From an uncultured Flavobacteriales bacterium (GTDB lineage Bacteria > Bacteroidota > Bacteroidia > CAIKAF01), in contig CAIKAF010000020.1 of NCBI GenBank assembly GCA_903825395.1, forward strand, positions 95,634-159,633: 64,000 bases of DNA, in the 5' to 3' direction. Position numbers and translations under genes: made by a program. Each line of letters opens with the position of its first letter. Position 1 is the stretch's first letter. Under the pieces are notes generated by a model. It searched no databases. It saw only the letters and a list, made by a program, of their open reading frames with translations, and was not told where the DNA came from. Positions 7,672 through 16,061 of this stretch are shown piece by piece.

Positions 7672-10237
7672 GCTGTTTAAAGCGTTCAACAACGGCCATC
7701 AGGCTTCCGATAACCACTAAAAAACAACCTGCCCACAGCAGTTTAATCCAAGGGAAAACCACGGCTTTCATGATGATGAAATCATCTTGGTTCTGGTACT
7801 TTTTACGTTGCATTTCAACCTCGATGGTCGAGGTTTTTGGATTTATTTTTTTCACCTCGATTACTAGGCCATTTCCTTTGGCCGTATCGGGGCGGGTTTG
7901 CAGAGAAAGACCTTGAATCAGGAAGGAGGGCTTTACCGTATCCACATTTCCATCCAAATCACGAACGGTGAAGGTAGGGTACAATTGCAACTGCATCTCA
8001 GTAGGATTTTGGTCAATCTTAGCCCCAGGTTCAGAAGCAATGCCCTCAACGACGATGTACGCATTCGAGGAATACACCGTATCACCAATTTTAAGTTCAA
8101 AATGTTGGGGTTCCTCGTATTCCGGAGCAGAAATTCCAGCGCTTTTTCGTTTAAGGTTTTCCAAATCCACATAGGTAATGTGGGTGAAAACATCATGGGT
8201 TAAGAAGTGTTTGGTGGCAGGTTCAGCCACATTGCCCATGCTGGGGCTTAGAATGATGCGGGGGGTTAAGCTAAATGCCTTTTCCTGATTGGAAAAATAA
8301 TCAATTTGGTATTGGGCAAAAGAGCCATCCAGGCTATCGCCTGCAAAAACCAATCGATAATCGGCCATGGCCACGGTATCGCCTTTCATCAGCATGACAT
8401 GCTCTTCATTTGAAAACTCCTCGTTGAGCGCTTTTAAATTGATTTGGTTTTGATTTTTAGACACATTTTGTTGCTGCCCCATGCTAATCACAATTCCTAC
8501 CATCAACAAACCAAAACCGGCATGAGCAATTCCTCCGCCTGCTGCCAAAGGGTGCTTGCGTATGAACCGGCGAATAAATATAAATCCGGAAGCGGCAGCA
8601 AACCATCCTCCCAAAAGAAGAAGGGCATCTGGCATTACTTTCATGGAGGGGTACAAGGAATAGCTGAACAGGGTAAAGGCGAAGGCCACCAGGGCCACTT
8701 GCCCCAAGTCTTTCATTAGGGTGGCTGAATTCCGTTTGCCATACAGCAAATACAGAACCAGTCCCATTCCGATGGACAGAAGTAGGCCAAACCACCATTG
8801 AACGGCATTGTATGCCGCTACGTCTCCAACGGCCATCGAGCTTCCCGTTAATTTATTAATGACGGGTTTCGAGGTTTCGACAGTTAGGTGAAGGGCCGAA
8901 ACCGTAAGTACCAAGGCTCCCATCAACATCCAAAAATCTCGAGACCAAATGTTGTCTTCTAAAGCTGGGGCCGATGGACTTAGGCGTTGGTTCAAACCAT
9001 AAATTCCCAAGCCGAACGAAAGCAGTCCATACAAGGTCCAAAGCCCATTCGAAATGGAAGAAAACTGGCTGGAAAAACCAAAGACAAGCAGAAGAAGACC
9101 AGCACTTAAATAGTAAAACCGGAATCGTTTATTGAGCACTAGGTAAACCGGAAGCGCCATGAAAAAGAAAAGGAAGAGCAGCAGTTGCCCAGTCAACCCT
9201 AAATCGGTGAAGGAGTGAACCGAGGCATCTCCCAATACTCCACTTCGGGTTAAAAAGGTAGAGTAAAGAACCGTTATAAAGCCAAGGATTAGGAAGACGG
9301 GAGCCAGTGTTAGAATGAGTTTGGATTTTTTAGGAATCAGCAGCATATGTGCTCCGGCGGTAAGCAACAGCCAAGGAACCAAAGATGCATTTTCTACCGG
9401 ATCCCAAACCCAAAAGCCTCCAAAACTTAACGCTTCATAGGCCCAAGCTCCACCCATTAAAATTCCGGCGCCCAAAATTCCTACGCCTAAAAATGCCCAA
9501 GGCAAGGCCTTTTTAAACCAAGAACTAAAATCCCGACGCAGAAATGCTTGAACCACAAATCCGAACGGAATTGTGGTTAAGGCAAAACCTAAAAAGAGGG
9601 TAGGGGGGTGAATGGTCATCCAATAGTTCTGAAGTGCGGGATTTAACCCACGACCATCGAGGCTTAACAGATAATCGGGCAATTTTGTGAAGGGAGCATT
9701 CATCAAACTGGGATGTTCCCGAGTTAGGGTAAAGGGATAGGAGCCAATGGTAAAATCAATTCCCCATTCCGGTATAAAAACCACCCGGCCCAAGAGCATG
9801 GTCATCAAAAATCCCTGAACCAACAGCACCGTGCCTAAAACGCCTGAATTGGTTTTGAAATTTCGAAGAAGGAACAATCCCAATACCGAATGCCAAAAGG
9901 CCCAGAGCAAAAACGAGCCTTCTTGGCCTTCCCAAAATGCGGCAAAAATATACGATTGGGGTAGGGCAGTATTGCTGTGCTTCCAAACGTAATAAAATTC
10001 AAATTGCCGGCTGAGCAACAAGCTGAACAGCAAAGCCACAATTAAGAACACACTGCTGCTATGAATTAAAAAGGCCAGTCGCCCCATGCCCGTCCAACTT
10101 TGTTCCAGGTTTGGCCTTAAAATGGATTTGAAAAAAGAAAAGGCTCCAAAAAATGCGGAGATAAGCGCAAGAATAAGAAGCCCTCGACCTAGGTATTCAG
10201 GCCAAATTTGTTCGTTGATAAATTCCATGGTGTTCAC
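7658..10237 (-). CDS. ccmF: Cytochrome c maturation haem lyase subunit CcmF
   Basis: 859 aa, polytopic membrane protein. The tryptophan-rich haem-handling (WWD) motif is FGGFWVWDPVENASLVPW. Flanking His residues sit in HPPTLFLGF and in TAGAHMLL. More than ten hydrophobic helices surround one long periplasmic section (about 590-820) before the final helix. CcmF attaches haem delivered by CcmE to CxxCH apocytochromes outside the membrane. The start GTG (10237) overlaps the ccmE stop (GTGA); an in-frame ATG follows at 10228. Together with ccmE this is part of a system I pathway; ccmABC and ccmH are not in the window. Confidence 0.92.
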   Translation of the reverse strand: MNTMEFINEQIWPEYLGRGLLILALISAFFGAFSFFKSILRPNLEQSWTGMGRLAFLIHSSSVFLIVALLFSLLLSRQFEFYYVWKHSNTALPQSYIFAAFWEGQEGSFLLWAFWHSVLGLFLLRNFKTNSGVLGTVLLVQGFLMTMLLGRVVFIPEWGIDFTIGSYPFTLTREHPSLMNAPFTKLPDYLLSLDGRGLNPALQNYWMTIHPPTLFLGFALTTIPFGFVVQAFLRRDFSSWFKKALPWAFLGVGILGAGILMGGAWAYEALSFGGFWVWDPVENASLVPWLLLTAGAHMLLIPKKSKLILTLAPVFLILGFITVLYSTFLTRSGVLGDASVHSFTDLGLTGQLLLFLFFFMALPVYLVLNKRFRFYYLSAGLLLLVFGFSSQFSSISNGLWTLYGLLSFGLGIYGLNQRLSPSAPALEDNIWSRDFWMLMGALVLTVSALHLTVETSKPVINKLTGSSMAVGDVAAYNAVQWWFGLLLSIGMGLVLYLLYGKRNSATLMKDLGQVALVAFAFTLFSYSLYPSMKVMPDALLLLGGWFAAASGFIFIRRFIRKHPLAAGGGIAHAGFGLLMVGIVISMGQQQNVSKNQNQINLKALNEEFSNEEHVMLMKGDTVAMADYRLVFAGDSLDGSFAQYQIDYFSNQEKAFSLTPRIILSPSMGNVAEPATKHFLTHDVFTHITYVDLENLKRKSAGISAPEYEEPQHFELKIGDTVYSSNAYIVVEGIASEPGAKIDQNPTEMQLQLYPTFTVRDLDGNVDTVKPSFLIQGLSLQTRPDTAKGNGLVIEVKKINPKTSTIEVEMQRKKYQNQDDFIIMKAVVFPWIKLLWAGCFLVVIGSLMAVVERFKQHGQG

Positions 10238-10626
10238 AAATCCACGGTTTGAGTGGGCGCATCGTTGTATTTAGAAGGACATTTGGTCAAAATGTCACGG
10301 GCTTGGAAGGTTTCATTTTCCATTTGTCCAATCACAACGATTTGTTCTGACCGTTCAAAATCTTGAGGCCTAGGCTTGTGTAGAGCGACCTTACACCGCT
10401 TTCCGTCGTTGTCAATCATGGTGAAATGAAACAGGTTGGCCTCGGTATGCGGATCGTAAACCATTGGGGCATTTAAATCTAATTTTCCAGCAACATGGTA
10501 GGTGCGTGTGGGGTTTTCTATGGCCTCAGCAAACGAGGCGTAGGAGTCTGAATTCCCTAAAGCTACCAAAACCACACCTACAGATGCAGCTATTACCAAC
10601 AAAAGAACCAAATGTATTTTTTTCAT
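10234..10626 (-). CDS. ccmE: Haem chaperone CcmE with Cys in the haem-binding motif
   Basis: 130 aa. One N-terminal membrane anchor (about 4-24) precedes an OB-fold domain (about 40-120). The haem attachment motif, HxxxY in most bacteria, here reads CPSKY (Cys116, Tyr120) after ARDILTK. Cys-type CcmE proteins are known from other lineages, where the Cys takes the place of the His. The protein carries haem to CcmF on the outer face of the cytoplasmic membrane. The next gene, ccmF, overlaps by 4 bp. A TACCTTTG box lies 17 bp before the start. Confidence 0.88.
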   Translation of the reverse strand: MKKIHLVLLLVIAASVGVVLVALGNSDSYASFAEAIENPTRTYHVAGKLDLNAPMVYDPHTEANLFHFTMIDNDGKRCKVALHKPRPQDFERSEQIVVIGQMENETFQARDILTKCPSKYNDAPTQTVDL

Positions 10627-10643
10627 ACCACTTTACCGTTGCT

Positions 10644-10651
10644 CAAAGGTA
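10644..10651 (-). promoter_or_regulatory. -7 promoter box TACCTTTG for ccmE-ccmF
   Basis: Exact TAnnTTTG match, 17 bp upstream of the ccmE ATG, in the short gap after the M1 peptidase gene. It suggests ccmE-ccmF-DUF2520 has its own promoter. Confidence 0.5.
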
Positions 10652-10666
10652 CAATGAATGCATGGT

Positions 10667-12532
10667 TCATGGTAGCATTTTAACGTTGTTTTCAAGCTGC
10701 ACATCTGCCGTGTATCCATCGGGATCGATCTCCACAGAGCGAATGCTTTCTACATTAAACGGTAAATCAATTAAATAGGTGGGTTCTACCCAAGGCCATG
10801 CTTTAAATGGACCTAGATTTGAAAGGCTGGTATGGGATTGATTTGGATTGGTTTTGACGCGTTGAACGTCCAGCGGAATCATCAAATTGAGTGCTGAGCC
10901 GTCTTTTTTCGTTATTCTTAACCGTACAGGCATGGGGAAACTACCTTTATTGGATAATTTGATACGCGCTTTGCCCTCTGCCTGAAAAACAGTGTCAACT
11001 GCATAATCTATAGTATGTGTAGAGAAAATGAATTCCCGATGAAACCAATCCAGCTCCATCTGACTCACCTGCTCGGCCGCCCGAATTAAATCATCAGGTT
11101 TGGGATGCTTTAATTTCCAATCTCCATAAAACCGATTCCAAAAGGCCTTCATGCGCTCAGGGCCAATAATGTAGGTTAGATGTTCCAGAAAGGCGGCTCC
11201 CCCAATGTAGGAGGATAAACTATACGCCCTGTTGCTGGAATACCAGTCGGCATGTGTACTTAAAGGCTGCCGGTTGGGCATGGCGAGCAACATTTTATAA
11301 GTGGCAATTAAGCTTTTTCTTGGATGTTCGTCCTTTAAAATCGCATGCATCATGTATTCCGTGGCATACTGGGTAAATCCTTCATCCATCCAGGGATACT
11401 TGCCTTCGTCAAACCCAAACAGTCCGTAAAACCAATTGTGAATGGCTTCATGAAAGGAAACCGAAACCAAGCCATTTAAGGAACCTCTGGCTGTGATTAG
11501 CGTCAACATCGGATATTCCATGCCTCCATCTCCACCCTGTACAAAATTGAATACAGGGTAAGGATAGGGTCCAAATTGTTCCGACATGTTTTCAAACAAT
11601 TGTCTGCAATAGGGTTTTAAGGCCTGCCAATTGGCTAGGGTGGAATCGGTTTGATAAAAAAAGCGCAGCAAAGGCCCCCCGGGAACCCTAAGGGTGTCGT
11701 GCCGGTAATCAGGATCGCATGCCCAGGCAAAATCATGCACCTGTTCTGCCTTAAATTTCCAGGTTAACCAACCTTTTTTTGGCGATGAGCTGGAGGAATA
11801 GCCATGCCCCACTTCAGAGGGATTCATAAGCACTCCGGTTGCCGCCACAACTTGGTTGGCAGGAACGTTTAGGGTTACCTCAAAGGTTCCATAGTTTCCA
11901 TAAAATTCTCGGGCAACATAGGGATCGGTATTCCAGCCGTTTTCATCGTACACCGCCAACTTAGGGTACCATTGAGTCATTGAAAAGTCAATTCCCTCGG
12001 CATTGTGCCGACCTGTTCTGCGAATTTGAACCGGAATTTGAGCCTCGAATTGAAGGTCTATGGAGGTTTTTTGTCCCGGTAAAATGGGCTTAATTAAAGG
12101 CACATGCAATACCGTTCCCTCCACTTGGAAATCGTTGATTGGGCTGCGTTCCTGTTGAATGGATAAGATCCGTTGGAATCCTTGCTCGTTGGGCTTTAAT
12201 CCTTGAATTCTACTGCCTACCCTTCGGTCTGGATCAGGCAATGTCCGACTGCGAACATCCATGGCTGAACCCGGCTGAAAGGCGTTGAAGTATAAATGAT
12301 AATACAGCTCACGCAAGGTATCTGGTGAGGTGTTGTGCACGCTTAGTTTTTGAGAACCGGACAGGGTATGTTGAGCTGTATCAAGACGAACGGACATGGT
12401 GTAATGGACCTGAATCTGCCAATATCCCGGTGGAGTAATTTGGGTTGATCCATACATAGGAATTGATCCACAACACAGTGCCAACATCCATAATCCCCTG
12501 ATTTGGAGTGGCTTTAAAAAACACATTCCCAT
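10667..12532 (-). CDS. Secreted M1-family zinc metallopeptidase
   Basis: 621 aa with an N-terminal signal peptide (about 1-29). The zinc site is HEAIHNW (361-367) with the third ligand Glu384 in WMDEGFTQY. GGDGGMEYP (about 333-341) occupies the place of the aminopeptidase GxMEN exopeptidase motif. An N-terminal beta-rich M1 domain precedes the catalytic part. M1 enzymes are usually aminopeptidases; with the signal peptide this one should act in the periplasm or outside. The gene starts 5 bp after the OmpH stop, so the two are likely cotranscribed. Substrates are unknown. Confidence 0.9.
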   Translation of the reverse strand: MGMCFLKPLQIRGLWMLALCCGSIPMYGSTQITPPGYWQIQVHYTMSVRLDTAQHTLSGSQKLSVHNTSPDTLRELYYHLYFNAFQPGSAMDVRSRTLPDPDRRVGSRIQGLKPNEQGFQRILSIQQERSPINDFQVEGTVLHVPLIKPILPGQKTSIDLQFEAQIPVQIRRTGRHNAEGIDFSMTQWYPKLAVYDENGWNTDPYVAREFYGNYGTFEVTLNVPANQVVAATGVLMNPSEVGHGYSSSSSPKKGWLTWKFKAEQVHDFAWACDPDYRHDTLRVPGGPLLRFFYQTDSTLANWQALKPYCRQLFENMSEQFGPYPYPVFNFVQGGDGGMEYPMLTLITARGSLNGLVSVSFHEAIHNWFYGLFGFDEGKYPWMDEGFTQYATEYMMHAILKDEHPRKSLIATYKMLLAMPNRQPLSTHADWYSSNRAYSLSSYIGGAAFLEHLTYIIGPERMKAFWNRFYGDWKLKHPKPDDLIRAAEQVSQMELDWFHREFIFSTHTIDYAVDTVFQAEGKARIKLSNKGSFPMPVRLRITKKDGSALNLMIPLDVQRVKTNPNQSHTSLSNLGPFKAWPWVEPTYLIDLPFNVESIRSVEIDPDGYTADVQLENNVKMLP

Positions 12533-12537
12533 TCTAT

Positions 12538-13146
12538 TTATTTTGTTTTCCCAGCTTCGTACCGTTTGTTCAGTTTCTCAATAGCAGGACCTGTTACATC
12601 CAATGCCGGATTGGCAAATAAAATCCCTGAACCTTTTTGGGTGGCCAATACAAAATCTACGCCCAATTCTTTGCCGAATTCCTTGAAAAAGGCTTGTAAA
12701 CTATCCTGAATTTGATTGTACATTTCGGCTTCTTGAACCGCAGCATTTTGACTGAGTTCCTGCTGGTCGGCCATCAATTGCTGCTGAGCCTGCTGCAATT
12801 GCTCCTCTTTCTTCATCCGTTCTCGTGAGGTTAAGGTGCTCAGTTCATTTTGATACGCTCTGTATTGAGACTCTAGCCGCGATTGAGCTGATTTTAATTT
12901 GGTCTCTCGAACCATATTGTCTTGAATGAATTTGGCTTCCAAATCTTTCATCAATCCATAACTGGACATCATACTGTCTCCATTTACATAAGCAACCTTC
13001 AAGCCCTCTCCCGGATTGGTCAACGAATCCGACAAGGATTTACCAATGCTCGAAGTGCCCGAATTGGAGGTACTGAACTGAAAATAAAACAAGACGGCCA
13101 CCGCGACAGCTAAAGCAAGGGTAGCATAGGTTTGAATGGACTTCAT
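12538..13146 (-). CDS. OmpH/Skp-family periplasmic chaperone
   Basis: 202 aa. An N-terminal signal or anchor helix (about 8-24) is followed by KVAYVNGDSMMSSYGLMKDL, the strand-helix start of OmpH proteins. A long charged coiled coil rich in Gln, Glu and Lys spans about 70-145. The C-terminal strand part ends ILFANPALDVTGPAIEKLN. Skp-type chaperones form trimers that hold unfolded outer-membrane proteins. It is the first gene of the minus-strand unit with the M1 peptidase and has a TATCTTTG box 17 bp upstream. Confidence 0.88.
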   Translation of the reverse strand: MKSIQTYATLALAVAVAVLFYFQFSTSNSGTSSIGKSLSDSLTNPGEGLKVAYVNGDSMMSSYGLMKDLEAKFIQDNMVRETKLKSAQSRLESQYRAYQNELSTLTSRERMKKEEQLQQAQQQLMADQQELSQNAAVQEAEMYNQIQDSLQAFFKEFGKELGVDFVLATQKGSGILFANPALDVTGPAIEKLNKRYEAGKTK

Positions 13147-13163
13147 TGGGTTTCAAAATTTCT

Positions 13164-13171
13164 CAAAGATA
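13164..13171 (-). promoter_or_regulatory. -7 promoter box TATCTTTG for the OmpH gene
   Basis: Exact TAnnTTTG match in the divergent gap, 17 bp before the ATG at 13146. Confidence 0.5.
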
Positions 13172-13256
13172 CATATCTGCGGCAAGTCATAGGATTTTTG
13201 TTTGGTGTTGATTTCGTTTATTCCCCATTTTGAATGTGAAGACCTGAAATGATTCT

Positions 13257-13264
13257 TACTTTTG
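13257..13264 (+). promoter_or_regulatory. -7 promoter box TACTTTTG for the aldo/keto reductase
   Basis: TAnnTTTG match ending 3 nt before the ATG at 13268. A possible -33 TTTG lies at 13229-13232, 24 bp upstream. The spacing implies a leaderless message. Confidence 0.5.
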
Positions 13265-13267
13265 GAT

Positions 13268-14257
13268 ATGGAATACCGTAGATTAGGAAAATCAGGATTA
13301 CAGGTTTCGGCCGTGTCCTTTGGAAGTTGGGTGACTTTTGGCCATCAGATTTCAGATGAGGTTGCCTCAACATTGATGCACCAGGCCTACGACGCTGGAA
13401 TTAATTTTTTCGACAATGCCGAAGTGTATGCCCATGGTAAGTCTGAAGAGGTCATGGGGAAAATCCTTAAGCAGTCGGGTTGGCCTCGAGATCGCTTTGT
13501 TTTATCTTCAAAAGTGTTTTGGGGTGGAAGCCACCCAAACCAAGCCGGATTAAGCAGAAAGCATGTGGTAGAGGCTTGCCATGCCGCCTTGAAACGATTG
13601 CAGGTTGATTATTTAGACCTGTATTTTTGCCACCGCCCCGATAAAAATACCCCCATCGAAGAAACGGTGTTTACGATGGATTCCCTGATTCGTCAAGGTA
13701 AAGTGCTTTATTGGGGTACCAGCGAATGGGAAGCCGCAGATATTGTTGAAGCCCACGCTGTAGCGCGGCAATTCAACCTAATTCCACCCACCATGGAACA
13801 ACCCCAATACAACATGTTTCACAGAGAACGGGTTGAACGGGAATATCGGAATTTGTACGAACGGTTTGGGTTGGGCACGACCATTTGGTCTCCTCTAGCC
13901 AGCGGATTGCTTACCGGCAAATACAACCAAGGCGCCCCGGGAGGAACCCGTACCGATTTGCCAGATATGCAATGGCTTAAAGAAATGCTGACGGGTGAAG
14001 GGGCTGAAAAGAAAATTGGAAAGGTAATTCCTCTGGCAAATCTGGCCAAGGAATTGGGGATGACCTTGCCCCAGTTGGCCATCGCTTGGTGCCTGAAAAA
14101 TACCAAGGTAAGTACGGTAATTCTAGGAGCTTCAAAGCCCGAACAATTGGCTGAAAATATGAAGGCCATAGAATTTACCGATAAACTTCAACCCGAAATC
14201 CTGCAGGCCATCGAGGAGATTTTAGACAATCATCCAGGTTTTCCATCCTTCGGTTAA
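13268..14257 (+). CDS. Aldo/keto reductase, Kv-beta-like family
   Basis: 329 aa from ATG 13268; the frame opens at a TTG (13262) that overlaps the promoter box and is unlikely to be used. Catalytic tetrad positions are visible: Asp in NFFDNAEVY, Tyr in AEVYAHG, Lys in VLSSKVFWG and His in YFCHRPDKN. NADPH-binding parts are IWSPLASGLLTGKY and STVILGASKPEQLAENM. This family (K+ channel beta subunits and bacterial YghZ-like proteins) reduces aldehydes and ketones with NADPH; the true substrate is unknown. The next gene starts 12 bp later on the same strand. Confidence 0.92.
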   Translation: MEYRRLGKSGLQVSAVSFGSWVTFGHQISDEVASTLMHQAYDAGINFFDNAEVYAHGKSEEVMGKILKQSGWPRDRFVLSSKVFWGGSHPNQAGLSRKHVVEACHAALKRLQVDYLDLYFCHRPDKNTPIEETVFTMDSLIRQGKVLYWGTSEWEAADIVEAHAVARQFNLIPPTMEQPQYNMFHRERVEREYRNLYERFGLGTTIWSPLASGLLTGKYNQGAPGGTRTDLPDMQWLKEMLTGEGAEKKIGKVIPLANLAKELGMTLPQLAIAWCLKNTKVSTVILGASKPEQLAENMKAIEFTDKLQPEILQAIEEILDNHPGFPSFG

Positions 14258-14269
14258 AAAGCAGTTGCC

Positions 14270-15580
14270 ATGAGCACAAAAACCATAGATTGGATTAACA
14301 TTGGTTTGATGTTCCTCAGCCTAGGACTGGCTTATGTTTTGCCCTTCGAACTCTTCCTTTTTTCCTACGCTGTTTTAGGTCCTCTTCATTATCTAACCGA
14401 AATCGGCTGGCTGCATCAGCGAAACTATTTTATTTCTGAACAGCAAAATGCCCGGTTGTTTTTGCCCGTAGTTGTTGTTCTAGGCCTCTTGCTTGTTTGG
14501 AGTGCCTATGGCATGGAATGGTTTCCTGAATTTAATAAAGGGCATTTGCAAGGCTGGGGAGGCAATATTATATTGGCTTGCTTGGTTTTAGCTCTTACGA
14601 TGGTGGCCGTACCAAAAGGGACTATTCGAAACGCCGCCCTGATTGGTTTTGGCCTACTTTTACTCCTCGTTCAAATTGAACGACCAACCACAGAAGTGCG
14701 CATCGAAGACCAACCCGTCGCCACCGTGCTGGAATGGCGCGAAAATCCATACCTCTTGGTCAACGGAATGCAGGTGCAACGCCAAAATGGACAGCTGGAA
14801 CCCGATTATGGAGTTTTATTCAAACGCTCCTTTGAAGGACTAACCCCCGTTCAATATGACTTTGTTCAGGCAGGGTTCGGACTTCAAGCACCACCCAAAT
14901 GTACCGTGGCATCAGCTCAAGGCTACATCGTACCTTATGGTACCTCTCCTGGAATTTCGTTCTCCGGTAATTTGACCCATTTGGCTTTGTTTATTGCTGT
15001 CTTCCTTCCCACATTGGTGCACGTGTTTTTCTTTACTGCGTTATTTATGGCCTTCGGTGCAATGAAATCCAAAAGCCGCATCGGTTGGGTTTCCGTTGCG
15101 TTGTTGCTGTGCTGTGGAGTTCTTCCTTTTGTTTGGCAACCTGATTTTTCCGGGTACACCATTTCTGGGTATGTTGCAGACAGCTACAAAAGTTCCTTTT
15201 ATGAGCTAAATCGGCAGTTTTTAATTTGGTTTGGAGGACTTGAAAACAATGCCGTAGCCGCCGAGACCGCTGTTTTTTCATCTGCTCTTGGAATCGGCTT
15301 AATGCGGTTTATTGCTTTTGCATACACCTACCATTACTTGAATTGGTTTAGTAAAACCAGCATTATTCAATGGCATAAAATGAACAAAAAAAACCTTATT
15401 CTGGTCCTTGGAATTTGGGTCTTAGCTCTTGTGCTGTATGGCTTTAGCTACAAAATCGGACTCCAAGCGCTTTTCTTCCTTAGCTTTTTGCACGTCTTCC
15501 TTGAATTCCCCTTAAATGTTGCAAGCATAAAAGGCCTAATTCATGGTTTAGCCCTCAATCCAGGCAAAATTTCAAAATAA
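14270..15580 (+). CDS. Multipass membrane protein of unknown function with conserved-looking His motifs
   Basis: 436 aa, which I do not assign to a named family. About ten hydrophobic helices are visible, with one soluble segment (about 140-235, beta-rich, containing TEVRIEDQPVATVLEWRENP). His sites lie at helix ends: GPLHYLTEIGWLHQRNYF near residue 40, PTLVHVFFF, YTYHYLNWF and LSFLHVFLEFP near the C-terminus. Such spaced intramembrane His residues recall di-iron or other metal-binding membrane enzymes, and the layout loosely resembles Brp/Blh-type proteins, but no diagnostic motif is present. It is probably cotranscribed with the aldo/keto reductase (12-bp gap). Confidence 0.8.
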   Translation: MSTKTIDWINIGLMFLSLGLAYVLPFELFLFSYAVLGPLHYLTEIGWLHQRNYFISEQQNARLFLPVVVVLGLLLVWSAYGMEWFPEFNKGHLQGWGGNIILACLVLALTMVAVPKGTIRNAALIGFGLLLLLVQIERPTTEVRIEDQPVATVLEWRENPYLLVNGMQVQRQNGQLEPDYGVLFKRSFEGLTPVQYDFVQAGFGLQAPPKCTVASAQGYIVPYGTSPGISFSGNLTHLALFIAVFLPTLVHVFFFTALFMAFGAMKSKSRIGWVSVALLLCCGVLPFVWQPDFSGYTISGYVADSYKSSFYELNRQFLIWFGGLENNAVAAETAVFSSALGIGLMRFIAFAYTYHYLNWFSKTSIIQWHKMNKKNLILVLGIWVLALVLYGFSYKIGLQALFFLSFLHVFLEFPLNVASIKGLIHGLALNPGKISK

Positions 15581-15614
15581 TTGTTGAACCATATGGTTAA
15601 AACCGAAATTTGTC

Positions 15615-15622
15615 TAACTTTG
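15615..15622 (+). promoter_or_regulatory. -7 promoter box TAACTTTG for rpmG
   Basis: Exact TAnnTTTG match, 28 bp before the rpmG ATG. No clear -33 element at usual spacing. Confidence 0.5.
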
Positions 15623-15650
15623 CAGTCCATTAGTAGAAATCTGCACAGAA

Positions 15651-15833
15651 ATGGCAAAGAAAGGCAATAGAGTTCAAGTTATCTTAGAGTGTACAGAACA
15701 CAAAACCAGTGGTCAACCGGGCACCTCCCGCTACATTACCACCAAGAATAAGAAAAATACACCCGATCGGTTGGAAATGAAGAAATTCAATTCCATTCTT
15801 CGGAAGGTAACCGTTCATAAAGAAATCAAGTAA
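15651..15833 (+). CDS. rpmG: 50S ribosomal protein L33
   Basis: 60 aa, standard length. [18 protein letters not shown], followed by [19 protein letters not shown] and the C-terminal [11 protein letters not shown], is the L33 signature. It lacks the CxxC zinc motifs, so it is the zinc-free form. The usual partner rpmB (L28) is not upstream; instead rpmG has its own promoter box. A DUF4295 gene follows 12 bp later. Confidence 0.97.
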   Translation: MAKKGNRVQVILECTEHKTSGQPGTSRYITTKNKKNTPDRLEMKKFNSILRKVTVHKEIK

Positions 15834-15845
15834 TTTGTACTTCCC

Positions 15846-16004
15846 ATGGCTAAGAAAACAGTAGCAACACTGCAAACAGGTAAAGGAAAAGATTTTACCA
15901 AAGTGATTAAAATGGTTAAAAGTACCCGTGGTGGTCAAGGATACCAATTTAAAGAAGAGATTATCCACAAGGATAACATCAATGATTTTTTGAAAAGCAA
16001 TTGA
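15846..16004 (+). CDS. Small basic DUF4295 protein
   Basis: 52 aa: begins MAKKTVATLQTGKGKDFTK and ends HKDNINDFLKSN. Short lysine-rich proteins of this family sit beside rpmG in Bacteroidota and are thought to be ribosome-associated. The gene is 12 bp after rpmG and is followed by a strong terminator, so rpmG-DUF4295 is a complete unit. Function is otherwise unknown; the ribosomal link is from gene order. Confidence 0.88.
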   Translation: MAKKTVATLQTGKGKDFTKVIKMVKSTRGGQGYQFKEEIIHKDNINDFLKSN

Positions 16005-16028
16005 TTTTTCTTTTCTTGTAACCTATTC

Positions 16029-16056
16029 AAAGCTTCTGCATAAGAAGCTTTTTTTG
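16029..16056 (+). terminator. Rho-independent terminator after rpmG-DUF4295
   Basis: The inverted repeat AAGCTTCT / AGAAGCTT with a 5-base loop (GCATA) is followed by a T run. It ends only about 6 bases before the ftsY ATG. Confidence 0.85.
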
Positions 16057-16061
16057 TTTAT

